A stretch of 64,000 nucleotides of DNA from Sarcophilus harrisii (GCF_902635505.1 NC_045427.1:339018411-339082410), one strand, 5' to 3'. Shown: positions 24,690 to 36,630, counted from the stretch's first letter. Notes: generated by a model not told the origin, from the letters alone. Program-made: numbers and translations.

Positions 24690-25320
24690 CTTTTTAAAGA
24701 CCAACATTCTACTGATGATATTGTATAGTTGTGAGACATGAAGAACAATCTCTGAAGAAGTGAAAATATCACACAGATGGTCATGGAAAAGTTCATGGGA
24801 TGTAGATGTGGGGTAAACAGGCTTCATCCTATGAGGAATTTTGAAGAATAGGAATGAAACATGTTACCAAAGAAATGTATGGTAGAAAAAAGGATGGCCT
24901 GGCCAGATGGTGAAGGCCAGTAATAGATAGTAGTAGACAATGTGAGTGTTCTACTTTTATTCTTATAATGTTCCTTGTCCCCACTCCACCCCCCAGGCAA
25001 TTAGGGTTAAGTGACTTGCCCAAGGTCACACAGTCAGGCAGTGTTAAGTGTCTGAGAGCAGATTTGAACTCAGATCCTCCTGACTTCAGGGCTCGTGCTC
25101 TATCTATTGTGCCACTTAGCTGCCCCTATTCTTATAATCTTAAGAGAAACTGAGGAAGGATTCCAGGACATTGGATAAACACTGTGTGGCAAATTTATGA
25201 GAGGTAATGGGTAAGAATCTCATTGTATGCACAAATGAGATATAATTTGCACCATTGGAAAGAGCAACCATATCAATGAGATGACAAATCCATGTGACTG
25301 AGTATATGCTGCATATATAG
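24690..25320 (+). mobile_element. RTE LINE 3' part, split by a SINE
   Basis: Words such as GTTGTGAGACATGAAGAACA, AGGAATTTTGAAGAATAGG and ATGTATGGTAGAAAAAAGGA match the region downstream of the RT in marsupial RTE elements. The element resumes after the SINE at 24970-25126 with CTTATAATCTTAAGAGAA. It continues the copy that begins at 23120, with foreign sequence in between. Confidence 0.7.
24970..25126 (-). mobile_element. tRNA-derived SINE, minus strand, 12-bp duplication
   Basis: The antisense SINE shows TAAGTGACTTGCCCAAGG, then ATTTGAACTCAGATCCTCC, then GTGCCACTTAGCTGCCCC, which is the head read backwards. A perfect 12-bp repeat, TATTCTTATAAT, lies at 24958-24969 and 25127-25138. It was inserted into an RTE LINE after that copy was in place. 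Confidence 0.92.
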
Positions 25321-26029
25321 AAAAGAAAACAATTTAAGTAAATTAAATAATAAATCTTGGGAAAATATTGTGTAGAATTTCTACAAAAGTCCTATTCAAC
25401 CCGTTATTGTGGCATGGAGGTGACTTTGGAATTCCAGAGATCATGCTAATGGAATAGAAGCACAGGCAGGATTGGAAAAGTTTAAGTCTGGTTCTGGCTA
25501 ATTATCAGTAAATTGTCCATTAAGTAATGGTCATGGCAATAAGGAAAATTACAGAATGGCTCTCTGTTGTGTGTAGCACCTTTATGCTTCTCTAGGGACA
25601 TTGGCAATATGGAGGAAAGGGGGAACAGGAACAGGGATGTGCTGGTAAACATTTAATAAAGGCCTCTACAGAAGAAAATGTATGCACAATTCACTTTTAA
25701 CTTTAATCTGCATTATTGACATTTCCTCCATCCCCCTTTCAAGTTTAGACAATTAACAAAATAGCAAACAGATCCTAATTTGTAGCATTTGCCCATTTCT
25801 GAGATATAAATGTTCACACTTAAAACAGTTGATTCTCTTAGTTGATTCCACTACATTGTTATATAAAGGATGCTAACAATCAATTTCTAGACCAATCTGT
25901 AAAGATGATTTTAACCAATATTACTGCAAATCAAAAACACAATCTAAAAAGTAGACTTTCACAGAGATAATTTAAGAAGCATTAGACTGGGTATCTTATT
26001 AAGAAATAAAGGGAAACTGCTCAGATTTC
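25321..26029. other. No gene recognised
   Basis: This is AT-rich sequence without a coding signal. Parts near 25680-25880 look like an eroded interspersed repeat, but I cannot name it. Confidence 0.45.
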
Positions 26030-27480
26030 TAGAATCATAGGGGAAAATGAAAATAGAAAAAAATCCACCAAGTTATTTCCTAAAAAACAAAAACAAAACA
26101 AAACAAAAAACTCTCCTAGGAACAAAATATCTCAAATCCAGAGATTTCAGTCAAAGAAAAAAAAAAATCAGATTTCAAGTATCCAGAACTTACAGTCAGG
26201 ATCACCTAAAGTTTATTAGTTATAGGAATAGGGCACTTGGAATATAATATTCCAGAAGGTAAAAGATACAGACTTTTAAACAAGAATAATTTACTTAGAA
26301 AAACTGAATATAATCCTCTCTAAGGGAAAAAGAATATATTTAATGAAATATAGAACTTTTAAGTGTTCCTGATTTAAAGACTATGGGGGAGATGAGGGAA
26401 GGGAGGGAGAGAAGACAAACCAAAAAGGTAAAAATGTGAGAAAAGGGACCAAATAAGGATGAACTATTTTCATTCTAATATGGGAAGATGATGATACATA
26501 TCCCTTCAGAATCCTATCATTATCAGGGGTCACAGACAAAATGCCTGGGAGTTTTTTTTTTTTTTTTTAATAGTTTTAAGATTTTTAAAGAAGAAAAAGG
26601 GGAGAAGGGAAAGACATCCACTAGGGGATAAAAACAAAGAAAGACTGAAGGAAATTATCCCCTATAATTTGGGAGTACAAGTAGAAGACAATACAAACAA
26701 AGAGTCAGGACACTTCACTCTGACTTTCACCTGAACAAGTCAAAGAAGAGAAGAATATACATAGAGTTGGATACAGAAATAGATTTCAATCAATAAATAG
26801 GAGGGAAATAAGAGAAGCAGAATGGAGAATGGTATAGAGTGTATATTAAGGAAAATGACCTAAGCAAAACAAACTAATCATGAAGAGTGAATCTCAAGAA
26901 AGTAGAAGCTGGATGGACAGTTAGATAACATAATGGATAAGGGCTTGAATCTGGAAGATCTAAGTTTAAATCTGGCCTTAGACACTTCCTAGCTGTGTGA
27001 CCCTGGGTAAGTCACTTACCCGTGTTTACCTCAGTTTTTTCATCTGTAAAATGAGCTGGAGAAATAAATAACCATTGCAGTATATTTGCCAAGAAAGCCC
27101 CAGAAGTGAATACAAATAAGCATATATGATTGACAATAACTAAACAATGAAACGAGAAGTTGCAGGGGAACATAAACAGATTGCATCAAACCTAGAGCAC
27201 TGGAGCTAAATGTATTCCTTCTCTTTTACTACTTTTTTCTTCTTTATAAAGGAGGGAACTCTGATTGATATAATAACCAACCACAATTATAGCAAACTTA
27301 TAATGATACTTAATACCTATCCTCCAACAAAGAATTTTCTGAATCAGGGTATGGATTGAGACATATGTATTTTGAGGCATGGCCAATCTGAGAATTTATT
27401 TTGCTTAGCCATGTAAATTTATTACATTGGTTTTATTTTTCTTTCTTTTTCATAGAGGAAAAGAGTTATATTTTACTTGA
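26030..27480 (+). mobile_element. Old L1/HAL1-like remnant
   Basis: About 26030-26420 matches the 3' part of an old L1-type ORF1 (GGAATATAATATTCCAGAAG and the following A-rich text). After it come a purine-rich spacer (26400-26900), a SINE at 26913-27110, and text near 27360-27480 like an old L1 3' UTR (GGCCAATCTGAGAATTTATT). Going from ORF1 to a 3' UTR with little or no ORF2 suits a HAL1-type element, but separate fragments are also possible. Confidence 0.6.
26913..27110 (+). mobile_element. tRNA-derived SINE with RTE-like tail
   Basis: The head (GACAGTTAGATAACATAATGG) and the body (TAGCTGTGTGACCCTGGG) are followed by CTCAGTTTTTTCATCTGTAA and AATGAGCTGGAGAAATAAAT, then TTTGCCAAGAAAGCCCCAGA. 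That tail is shared with RTE 3' ends, so this SINE was probably mobilised by RTE. Confidence 0.8.
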
Positions 27481-28485
27481 AAAAATAAAGTTCAAAAATG
27501 AGGGCGATAAGTTGAATATAACTGGGGAAAAAAACCTTTACAGCAAATTTCTCTAACAAAGGTTTCAAAACAATAAGAAACTGATGAAAATTTATGAGAG
27601 CCATTTTCCAGTTGTTGGATTGTCAAAGGATATGAAATGAAAATTTCCAAAGAAAGAAATTCAAACTATCAACAACCATCTGAAAAAATGCTTCAAATCA
27701 CTAATAATTAAGAGAAATGCTGATTAAAGTAGCTCTGAAGTTTCATCACACACTGTACATATTGGTAAAATTGATTATTAAAAAAAAGAAACTGACAAAT
27801 TTTGGGGATGCTTCAGTAAAAGAGACATTTAAAAACTCCTAATGGAGGTGTGAATTAGTCCAGCTATTTTGGAAAGCTATTTGGAACTATGCCTAAAAAG
27901 TTATTAAGCTTAAGCCTATACTTCAAAGACATCAAAGAAAAGGGATTTATGTACAAAAAATACTTATAACAGTTGTTTTTTTAATGTCAAAGAACTGGAA
28001 ACAAAGTAGGCGCCCATTAAACATGGAACAAATTACTAAATGTGAATGTAATGAAACATTATTGTGTTATAAGAAATGAAGAGAAACTTTTTGAGAAACC
28101 TGGGAGGATGTGTATGAACTGATAGAGAAGGAAGTGAGCAGAAACGAGGTGGGGTGGGGTGGGGATGGGAGAACTATATAGTAACAACATTGTAAAGACA
28201 ACTTTGAAAGATTTAAGAATTCTTTATCAGTGACAAACCACAATTCCAAAAGACTTATGGTGAAGAATGCTACCTACTATCTGACAATAGAGATGATGAA
28301 CTCAGAATGCATAATGAGATATATATTTTTATGTGGCCAATGTGGAAATTAATTTTACCTGACTATATATATATATATATTTCCTTGAAGGGTTTTTTCT
28401 TTTTTTCTTTTCTTCAGTGGCATGGTGTGTGAGTGGGGGAAAGAAAATATTTGTTAATGGGAAAAATTAAATTATAATTTATTAG
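27481..28485 (+). mobile_element. Old L1 ORF2 end and 3' UTR
   Basis: This is a diverged ORF2 C-terminus (27600-28140: AACAACCATCTGAAAAAATG, then CCAGCTATTTTGGAAAGCTA) followed by an old-type 3' UTR (GTGGCCAATGTGGAAATTAA) with a short TA repeat at 28363-28380. It is much more diverged than the L1 copies in 1-17395. Confidence 0.75.
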
Positions 28486-28699
28486 AATAGTCTCAACTCA
28501 TTTTGAGAATGAAACACATAAGAAACACTTTTATGATCAATTAATTACTCAATAAACACTTAAAACATCTAATGTGTGCCAAACACTACAGAAGCTGAGG
28601 ATACAAATTTTTAAAAATGAAACTGTATCTAACCTCAAGTATCTTAAGAGTCTATTGGAGGAGATAACATATAGTACACGCAAAACAAATACAGGGTAA

Positions 28700-29252
28700 G
28701 GGCAGTTAGGTGGTGTGATGACTGCATATTTTAAAATCAGCCAGAGTCAGGAATTCAGGTTAGGGGAAAATTATCAATCTTTATTCTCAGTGAAGAAAGA
28801 CAGAGGTGGAAAAGAATGGGCAATAGCAATGTGTGCAGCTGAGTCAAGAAGCTAGCTAGACCAGAAGCCATACGACCAGCAGCTACCAGAATAGAACTCA
28901 GGCCCAATCTCTCCCAGCCTCTCTTCCTGTCTCTCTGTCTCCACCCACCAAAATCGTCATTTCCTATACAACACATCAGGACTTGCACAAAGAGTGGGTG
29001 GGGGCCATTCTTTATCTAAGTATGTATATCAATAGAGTATAGTCCAATTACTATTTAGCCTCAGTGCTTGGGACCTCAGTGTATCAACTCAAGCCTCAGC
29101 CCATTACAGGGTGACACAGTGGATAGAGCACCAGCCCTGAGGTCAAGACCCAAGTTCAAATTTGGCCTCAGACATTTAACACTTTCTGGCTTGTGTGATT
29201 CTGGGCAAGTCACTTAACCCTAATTGCCTCAGCAAAAACAAAACAAAAACAA
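28700..29252 (+). mobile_element. tRNA-derived SINE split by an LTR
   Basis: The SINE head GGGCAGTTAGGTG (28700-28712) is cut from its body GACACAGTGGATAGAGCACC (about 29112 on) by the LTR at 28716-29108. It ends with GCCTCAGC and an A-rich tail at about 29233-29252. Flanks AAATACAGGGTAA (28687-28699) and AAATACATATAGGGTAA (29253-29269) are a slightly altered target duplication. Confidence 0.88.
28716..29108 (-). mobile_element. Solo LTR, minus orientation, inside a SINE
   Basis: This 393-bp LTR begins TGTAATGGGCTGAGG and ends AGTCATCA when read on the minus strand. It contains an AATAAA-type signal near its 3' end. It is roughly 90% like the LTR at 51665-52057 by eye, so the two belong to one fairly young family. 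The flanks TGGTG and GGGTG suggest a 5-bp duplication with one change. No internal region is present. It is the youngest layer of this stack. Confidence 0.87.
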
Positions 29253-29640
29253 AAATACATATAGGGTAATTTCAAGAGGAGACATTGGCAGTTGGGAGGA
29301 TCAGGAAAACATTTCATTTAGGAGATGGTGTTTGAGAAAAGCTTTGAAGAAAACTAGAAATTCTAAGATTCTAAGAAGCACAGAGGTAAAATAGGAGATA
29401 TCTTCAAGATATGAAGATAAGTATAAAGTACAGAACTGTAAGATGTAATGTTATGTGTAAAGGAAAAAAAGGCCAGATTTTGGTATTGTAGAAAACTTGT
29501 AAAGAAAATAAAGTCTAATAAGCCTGGAAAGATATGTCGAATATTGAATCTATTGTAAGATACTGAGAAATTTTGCATTGTACTTATTTTTTTAAATTAC
29601 TTATCATGTCACCTTAAAGCCTCTCCTACAAGATGCCCTT

Positions 29641-29720
29641 TAGAATCAAATGATTCCTTGAAAGAGATAAGAAATAACTTTATTCAATGATTCTCTAATT
29701 ATTAATATGAAAGCTAGGGA
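29641..29720 (+). mobile_element. Short RTE LINE fragment
   Basis: GATTCCTTGAAAGAGATAAG and TTATTCAATGATTCTC parallel the start of the RTE copy at 23156, so this is a second, more decayed RTE remnant. Confidence 0.55.
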
Positions 29721-29887
29721 CTGGACATCTGAGATAATGGGATTTTTTCTACCAATATAAATTTATCGCCTCTACAAGATAAGTCTTAGAAAGCTACCTA
29801 AAGTACTAAAATGTTGAGAGATTTACATAAGGTCATAGACAGTAAGCCTAATGATGACATTTGAACTCAGATATTCCTAGCTCTAAG

Positions 29888-30060
29888 ATTAGCCATTGTT
29901 GTTCAGTTGTACAGTCATGTCCAATTCTTTGTGACCCCATAGCACACCAAGCCCTTCTGTCCCACATACTATCCATGTTTCAGAAACCACTGAAGTAGTT
30001 TCTCTACTGGATCATCTAATTGTCAGAACTCTCCAATATGACCTATCTTGGCCTAGCTCA
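29888..30060 (-). mobile_element. RTE-type 3' end, minus strand
   Basis: TTGTTCAGTTGTACAGTCAT followed by GTCCAATTCTTTGTGACCCC is the antisense form of the RTE/BovB 3' terminus, which is also used as a SINE tail. The right-hand limit is uncertain. Confidence 0.65.
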
Positions 30061-30250
30061 TAATTCCACTTCCACCATGACAAGGCAAATGATTGAGGAA
30101 GGGGGAGGCACCATTATGTCATATGACCTCACTATTAATAGCAAATCAAGCTTAAAACAGATGAGACTGTCATGAAAGGTGTCATTGTCATGAAAAATTT
30201 CCAGAATTAAATCCAGATGGAAGATGGTGATCTTATAGAAGATATTACTT

Positions 30251-30440
30251 TCAGATAATGGTAGCTAACATTTATATAGCACTTTAAAGTGCTTTCTACA
30301 CAATCATGAGGGAAATGATATTTTAATTTACAGATGAAGAAATTGAGTATGACAGACTTTATACATCTAGAAAGTTCCTGAGGAAGGATTCAAACTCAAG
30401 TCTTCCTCACTCCAAGTCCAACATTTTATGCACTTTGGGT
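30251..30440 (-). mobile_element. MIR/CORE-like SINE, minus strand
   Basis: AACATTTATATAGCACTTTA, then CAGATGAAGAAATTGAG and CAAACTCAAGTCTTCC form the antisense layout of a MIR-like SINE. Confidence 0.7.
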
Positions 30441-30545
30441 TACTTTGCAGATAATATTGTGTTGATTGTACTAAAACCTGGAATACTTTAATGTAAATAT
30501 GATGCATACTCACTCAAGAGTTTGGATTACTTATCAATATAGAAA
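30430..30545 (+). mobile_element. RTE RT fragment
   Basis: TTGCAGATAATATTGTGTTG followed by ATTGTACTAAAACCTGGAAT parallels the RTE catalytic-box region. It is probably the continuation of the copy at 29641. Confidence 0.5.
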
Positions 30546-30908
30546 AGAAAGATTAAGAATGACTATTTTCTAAATGGAGTAGTGAGATGATCTCTTCAGA
30601 ATACACACACACACACACAGAGGCACTTACACATCTTGGACAAATAATGCAGCAATGGGGTGGGAGGGATGGAACTGAACAAGAACAATAACAAACTAGG
30701 GACATGGCTGTTTCAATAATTCCTAACTTCTCCATAAAACAAGCTCCAATATCCTTTCAGTGATATTACATGGCTGTGATCATGGAGTATCATATTTTCC
30801 AAAGAATCAAAATTATGGGTCACATATTACAAAACAACTATAAAAAATGAAATATTGTAAAAGATCAAGTGATCTTCTATACTTCATTATACATCAAAAT
30901 GATGTATA

Positions 30909-31133
30909 ATAGCCAGTTAGTATTTATATACCAGTTTAGGATGTACAAAATGCTTTCCACTTATCATCCCATTTGACACTCAACCCTGTGAGACAGGTGC
31001 TATAAAAGAGCAATTTTCAGATCCCAGGTCACACAACTTCTCTGAGGTAAGATTTGAAAATTCATGTCTTTCTGACTGCCAAGTTCAATATTCCACCATA
31101 TCATACCAATATTCTACTATATCACTTAGCTGC
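30909..31133 (-). mobile_element. MIR-like SINE, minus strand
   Basis: GCCAGTTAGTATTTATATAC, then CCCTGTGAGACAGGTGCTA and TCCCAGGTCACACAAC give a diverged antisense MIR-like SINE ending near ATCACTTAGCTGCTTC. Confidence 0.65.
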
Positions 31134-32089
31134 TTCAGGAGACATAGAAAGTCAGTAGTTCATGCCAGTAAGGGATAAGAGAAGGTACTGGCAAAAAGGA
31201 CAAGACTGTGTTCCCCACAGGTATTTATACGTGGAAAATCTTAGCACTTTAGGTACAAGAAGGGTTGTTATGGGCAGAAATTGTACTTGAGTGTAGGAGT
31301 TGTGATTTGTAGAGGGAGAAGTCTCTGATGTGGCTGATACCATTAATCCTGTGAAGCCACTGAATTGGTGACCTAAGAATTTTTTTCTTTTTAATTATCA
31401 GAGCAAATATATATTTTAATTTTGTACCTTTGTACGTAGAGCAATCTCCATTTTGTTGGTATTCACTAACATTTATCTATACAATTGAACTTATTTGATC
31501 TTTACGATCTTTAGTAGTAGGGAGAGCAGTTTTTATCCCTCCACAATGATAAACTGACTCTTCTGTGAGTGAAATAAACGCAGTTCTTTTCCTCCAGTCA
31601 GGGTTTTTTCCAATTACCTTTACATAAATAAATACAAATATATATAAAAAACTTTAAAGTGTAGGTTAAGACTTGGAATAGGAAAGGAGTATACTTTAAT
31701 AAAATGATAGGATTTAGAGTTTGAAGGTACTTTTGATATCAGTCCATTTCCATTCTTCAAATGAGGAAAGAAGCGTAGGGAGATGAGGGTCCCAGATTAC
31801 ATGGCCAGAAGAGAAGGCCACGTCCAGATTCACTATCAGACCAATTTAACTCACGTGGAAGATATTTTTCAGGTCCTGGTTAGGCTGAGTTAACACTTAA
31901 GTTTTAAACTTCAAACTCTCCTATGCCTGCACAGGTGGCGTGAGTTTCCACTTCGGGAAAGCATTGAAATCACAGGTCTGGAGTGGAAACACACCCACAA
32001 CCACTGCAAAGTTTTAAAACTACAGAAAAATGAGACTGTTCGTTGGCCTATATCACCGAAAAAGTTTCGGCTGCAAGGAGGCTCTCTAG
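31134..32089. other. Mostly unique DNA upstream of the CpG island
   Basis: No gene is recognised. A degraded SINE-like patch may lie at 31710-31840 (antisense MIR style). The rest is free of repeats I know and leads into the ARF6 promoter. Confidence 0.5.
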
Positions 32090-32486
32090 GCACACCCAAC
32101 GCCGGCCTAGCCAAATGCTGGGCGCGGCGGCGAGGTTCAGTAACCGCCGCGTGGGTTCCTTCCCTCCGTCTTTCTCCCGCGGCGCGGCGCAGCGCAGAGA
32201 AAGGTAGGCTGGGGAGGTGGGTGTGGAGCGGCGCGAAGCTGGGGGCTGAGGAAGCTATGACGGGAATGGGATCAAGCCAGAGAGAAGCCCCAGACGGAAA
32301 CGAGGGGGCAGTATTGGAGACAGGGGGCGGAGTGACTCCGTACGCAGGAGGATTTCCCCGAAGACTCTCAAGCTTTGAGCTGGTGAAGTGCCCAGAAAGA
32401 AAGAAATGAAAGCTTAGAGGAGGAGGAAGAGAAGACCGCGGGAGGCGAACTGACATAACTCTAGACAACTCCCAGCCTTACTCTTT

Positions 32487-32499
32487 ATTGGCCCGCCCC
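32487..32499 (+). promoter_or_regulatory. ARF6: Inverted CCAAT box joined to a GC box
   Basis: ATTGG (32487-32491) is a reverse CCAAT box (NF-Y type), followed at once by CCCGCCCC (Sp1/KLF type). The pairing is common in TATA-less CpG promoters. Confidence 0.55.
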
Positions 32500-32570
32500 T
32501 CTCCGTCATCCACGGGAGCTCTTCGGGCCACCGTAGTACCACGCCTCTTTTCTTCCCCGCGTGGCGCCGA

Positions 32571-32578
32571 TGACGTGA
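32571..32578 (+). promoter_or_regulatory. ARF6: CRE-like site
   Basis: TGACGTGA differs from the CREB/ATF palindrome TGACGTCA at one base. It lies just before the probable transcription start region. An NRF1-like TGCGCCTGCG follows at 32641-32650. Confidence 0.5.
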
Positions 32579-32793
32579 GACGTTCAAGAGCACTCTTCTT
32601 ACAGAGGTCCCTTTCTTCCTAACTGTCGGTTGCCCTCAGCTGCGCCTGCGTGGCAGAGAGGGGAAGTGAGGCGGTTTCCTCGGCGCCTTTTCCGGCTGTG
32701 GCTGTGGCTGTGGCTGAATTGGGAGGAGGCAGAGAAGGAGGAGGCAGCAGCGGCGGCAGCCGGGGGACCCTCCATACAGGGCGGTGGCCGGAG

Positions 32794-32896
32794 GTAACTG
32801 CTTGGGATGGGTGGGGAAGGCCGGTACTCAGGTCCTCCATTTCTTTACCCAGAACCCCGGAGGTAACCCCCTTCTTTCTACTCTTATCTCCTTAAG
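32794..32896 (+). other. ARF6: Candidate short intron in the 5' leader
   Basis: A donor-like GAG|GTAACT at 32793/32794 and a pyrimidine tract ending in CTTAAG at 32896 would bound an intron of 103 bp. Mammalian ARF6 is known to have a non-coding first exon, so a leader intron is expected. Other donor and acceptor choices exist (for example GGAG|GTAACC at 32862/32863), so the limits are a guess. Confidence 0.3.
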
Positions 32897-32924
32897 GTAG
32901 CTCATCGAGTTCCTCCGGGGATCA

Positions 32925-32933
32925 ATGACCTGA
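32925..32933 (+). other. uORF 1 (two codons)
   Basis: ATG ACC TGA in the probable 5' leader. It is minimal, so ribosomes could reinitiate downstream. It matters only if this region is in the mature transcript. Confidence 0.45.
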
Positions 32934-33188
32934 CGAGGAGCCGGAGTCGCCGCTGTCGCTCGGGTAGCGAGGGTCGGTGGTTCAGCGGACGGGCGGGCCG
33001 GGGTCTCCGGCGGCGGCGGGGCCTGGAGAGACGGCAGGCAGTCGGAAGAGCAGGCCGAGCGGGAGCGGCGGCGCTCGGTGCCTGGGGGGGAAGGGCAGTT
33101 CCGGGCTGGGCCTCACCAGGGCGGCGGCTCCTCGCGGCGCAGCTTCTGGCCGTCGGCAGAAACAGGAGGAAGCCGGGTTCGGGCCGGT

Positions 33189-33200
33189 GATGTCCAACTG
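33189..33200 (+). other. uORF 2 (three codons)
   Basis: ATG TCC AAC TGA lies 186 bases before the ARF6 start. The context GTG-ATG-T is moderate (G at -3). Confidence 0.5.
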
Positions 33201-33326
33201 AGCGGGAGCCCAGGACTCACCCCCTAGGCGGCACGGGCAGCTCGCCCATTGAAGGCCGCAGAGTGTTCTCGCGGCTGGGCGGGATCGCTTCGGTTTCCTG
33301 GAGGCTGCGGTGGCGGCGGTGGCTAA

Positions 33327-33902
<576 letters not shown>

Positions 33903-35849
33903 TGAGCATTCACAACCCATCATACCCCCCTTTCCCATCTCCCCTCAGGAGAGAAATAAAAAAAAAAAAAACCATAGGATTATCACCACCATCACCTTCA
34001 ATGCCACTTTCTCTTCTTTCGAATTTGGACTCTGGAGTTACTGTTTTACGGTTTGGGGAGGGGGGTTGGGTTGAGGGGGTTCCTCTTTGTTTTTTTCTTT
34101 TATTTCTTTTTCATTTGTTTTTTTGCTTTGCTTTAGGATGCTCTAGTCTGACATTTGACATGAACACAAAGTACTAGGTGCTCTTGTTGACTTCCAGCAA
34201 ATAGGGTGGGGGAAAATATAGCAACTCTTGATATGGTCTTTATAATAATGGTTTGATTTTTTTATTTTGACGGAATTTTTTTTTCAAATGTATGTCTCCC
34301 CCCTTTTACCCAGTTACCTTATCACTTGCTGTAGATGGCTTATTTTGCATTCATGCAGACGATGTTGCAAGTCTGTTTCATCTAGTAAACTGAAAATTAT
34401 TGCTTAATCAAACTGCAGTCTGTCTTTTATATTTAAGGACTCTTTTTTTTTTTTTTAAAGAGTTCTACCTTTAGTCATTTCAGGTGTGTCCTTTCATATC
34501 TAAAACTAGAATGGTAAAACCTTGCCTGCAGTGGCAAACAAGTGATACCATTGTAATAACTTGGAAGTGCAAATAAGTAATGTTAAGCAGATAATGTAAG
34601 AAGTGCTTTGAAATATTAGCTATTAAGTTCTGAAACATACATCATGCATGAGCAGGGATAAAACCAAATTCTCCATATCACAAAACTGTTCCCTAAATGA
34701 AAATGTGAAATTTTGAACAGGCCATAAATCTTATACTGAAAAGTTAGCAATGTTGCTGAAATTTTTTTCTCATTGCTTTTTTGTTCATTTCTTATTGTAG
34801 TCTAAAAATTATTCAGGCAATAGAGCAATAATGGTACACACCATTTTGATAGCAGAAACATTTTGTTACATTTTGACAACTGAAATACTTTTTTTAGTTG
34901 ACTGATAAAAGCAAAAACCAACTCAGTTTTGATAGTTATTAGTCTGTTTACTGTGATCAGATCTGAAATATTTTTTAAAATTCAAATTATATCAGTCTTT
35001 TCCTTACTGCAAAAGCAAACATTCCAGTTTCCATATCACATAAGTTGATTAAGTTAAAGAAATAAGTGATTTTTTTAGAGTTTAAAAATGACCTGTATCT
35101 TAGTTAAGTATCAGTGGAAAAGATTATTTTTGAAAGTTGTAATTAGATATTTTATTCACATTTATTTAAACTTAAGAAAAGGAAAATTGATGAATGACTA
35201 GATTAAAAACCACTGTTAAGAAATGCTAAGTAAATAGTAGAAAATATGTAGGTAATGGTCCTACATGTGACTATGAATGTAAATTTATAAGTCTTGTGAA
35301 AGAAAAGTTTGTCCATTTGTCAGCTTCAGTCAGTATAACTAGACTACGTTGTTTACTGGATAGTTGAGAGTACTTTGAATCAAATGTTAATAGTTGGTAC
35401 AGAACTGGGCAGCAACAACAGCTGGTTCTAAGCTTCAAATATTAATTTTTAGAGGTCATCAAAAAGTTAAAATGTGGAATTTAAAGAATGTATACTATAA
35501 ATCTAGAAATAAGATGGGGTGTGTGTGTCTGTGTGTTTGTATGTGCATGTGAGGTTTATTAAAAAATCCACAGTCTGAATGAGACACCATACTAGAGTTG
35601 TGCAGTATTAATCCTGCATGCTGTTTTGACCATGAAATGTATGATGGTGCTTTTTACCAAAGATATGAGGAGCTTAATTAAGGTGATAGAAAATTCACTT
35701 CTTGACATTAAACAACTTGGACAACTATTTTACTTAATATACTGATAGTAAACTCTTTTTACAAAACTCACATGAAATAGGAATTAAAATTCCTGCTGTA
35801 ACTAACATTTTAACTTCAGTGGCAAGGCCTCTGAAAATGAAGTTGATGA

Positions 35850-35855
35850 AATAAA
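35850..35855 (+). promoter_or_regulatory. ARF6: Possible proximal poly(A) signal
   Basis: An AATAAA followed by the T/G-containing ATGTTTTGAAT could give a shorter transcript ending about 1.95 kb after the stop codon. An earlier AATAAA at 33954 is too close to the stop to be the likely main site. Confidence 0.35.
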
Positions 35856-36606
35856 AATGTTTTGAATATCCTTAAAGATTTCTAAGGCTCCATCATAAAT
35901 TTAATTCATAATCCTTTGATTCTAATTTTTAAAGTACATTAAATTGTTTGTAAAATATCAGAATGTACTAGTAACACCTGACAATAAGATAAGCACAGAG
36001 AAATTTCCAGAGTAGAAGAAAGTTGAAGCCTTCATGCTAATAGTTTTAAAAATTCTTTTTAATGTGACTTTTTTTTTGGAAACAAGCAGTTGGATTGGTT
36101 AGCTTTCAATTTTTAAATATTAAAACAGTGTTGTTTAAAAGACTAATATGCTTAAGTGGTTTCTTTTGAATAAGTGAAAAGGTAATGATTTTCAGGTTCT
36201 TTGAAATCTCTGAAAAGGGAAAATTAACATTTTGAAATTCAGTAGAACTTTGAATACCTATTAGTAAGCAATTGTAAGTTTAAATTCAGATTTTTCATGA
36301 TGGATGAAAAATACAATTTTTTTTTAGTTAATTCAACCATAACCATTAGTAATTATGGGGCTGATAATTACAACCTACAGAGAAAAAAAATCATAGTAAA
36401 AAAAACTCCAGTTATTTTTAAGTATCAATTTGAAGTTTAAATTGCATCAATTTCTGTGTTAGTGTTTTATAAGATACATTAAGTTTTGAATGAGGTTAAT
36501 CTTGTCTGAAAAAAGTAATAGAGTCTCTAGACTCTCCTTAACAGTACAGTACTTGAAATTGTGTTTTTAATGACTGTATTGTTGAAAAAAGAACTAATGT
36601 GCAGAA

Positions 36607-36612
36607 AATAAA
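36607..36612 (+). promoter_or_regulatory. ARF6: Probable distal poly(A) signal
   Basis: AATAAA lies near the end of the repeat-free block, with TGTA upstream at about 36576. A site just beyond it gives a 3' UTR of about 2.7 kb. The genomic A-run that follows could mislead oligo-dT-primed cDNA ends. Confidence 0.45.
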
Positions 36613-36630
36613 AAAAAAAAAAATTACACA

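Larger units (their letters stand above)
28533..29620 (-). mobile_element. L2 LINE 3' end, minus strand, split by SINE and LTR
   Basis: The left edge reads like an antisense L2 3' terminus (ATTACTCAATAAACACTTAA, then GTGTGCCAAACACTACAGAA). L2-like text resumes after the SINE at about 29270 (GAGGATCAGGAAAACATTTC, then GAAAAGCTTTGAAGAAAACT). The SINE at 28700-29252 sits inside it. Confidence 0.65.
33903..36630 (+). other. ARF6: ARF6 3' UTR (probable)
   Basis: From the stop codon to about 36630 there is AT-rich sequence with no recognisable L1, SINE or LTR, unlike nearly all the rest of the window. This fits the long 3' UTR known for ARF6 and suggests selection against insertions. Several mononucleotide runs occur (33958-33971, 34442-34457). 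The 91-codon frame just after the stop (33902-34177) has no motif. Confidence 0.65.

Noticed and set aside
31911-32468. 185-codon minus-strand open frame at the edge of the CpG island
   Set aside because: It has low-complexity Pro/Ser/Arg-rich text, no known domain, and a frame kept open by GC-rich composition. It could at most be part of a divergent non-coding transcript.
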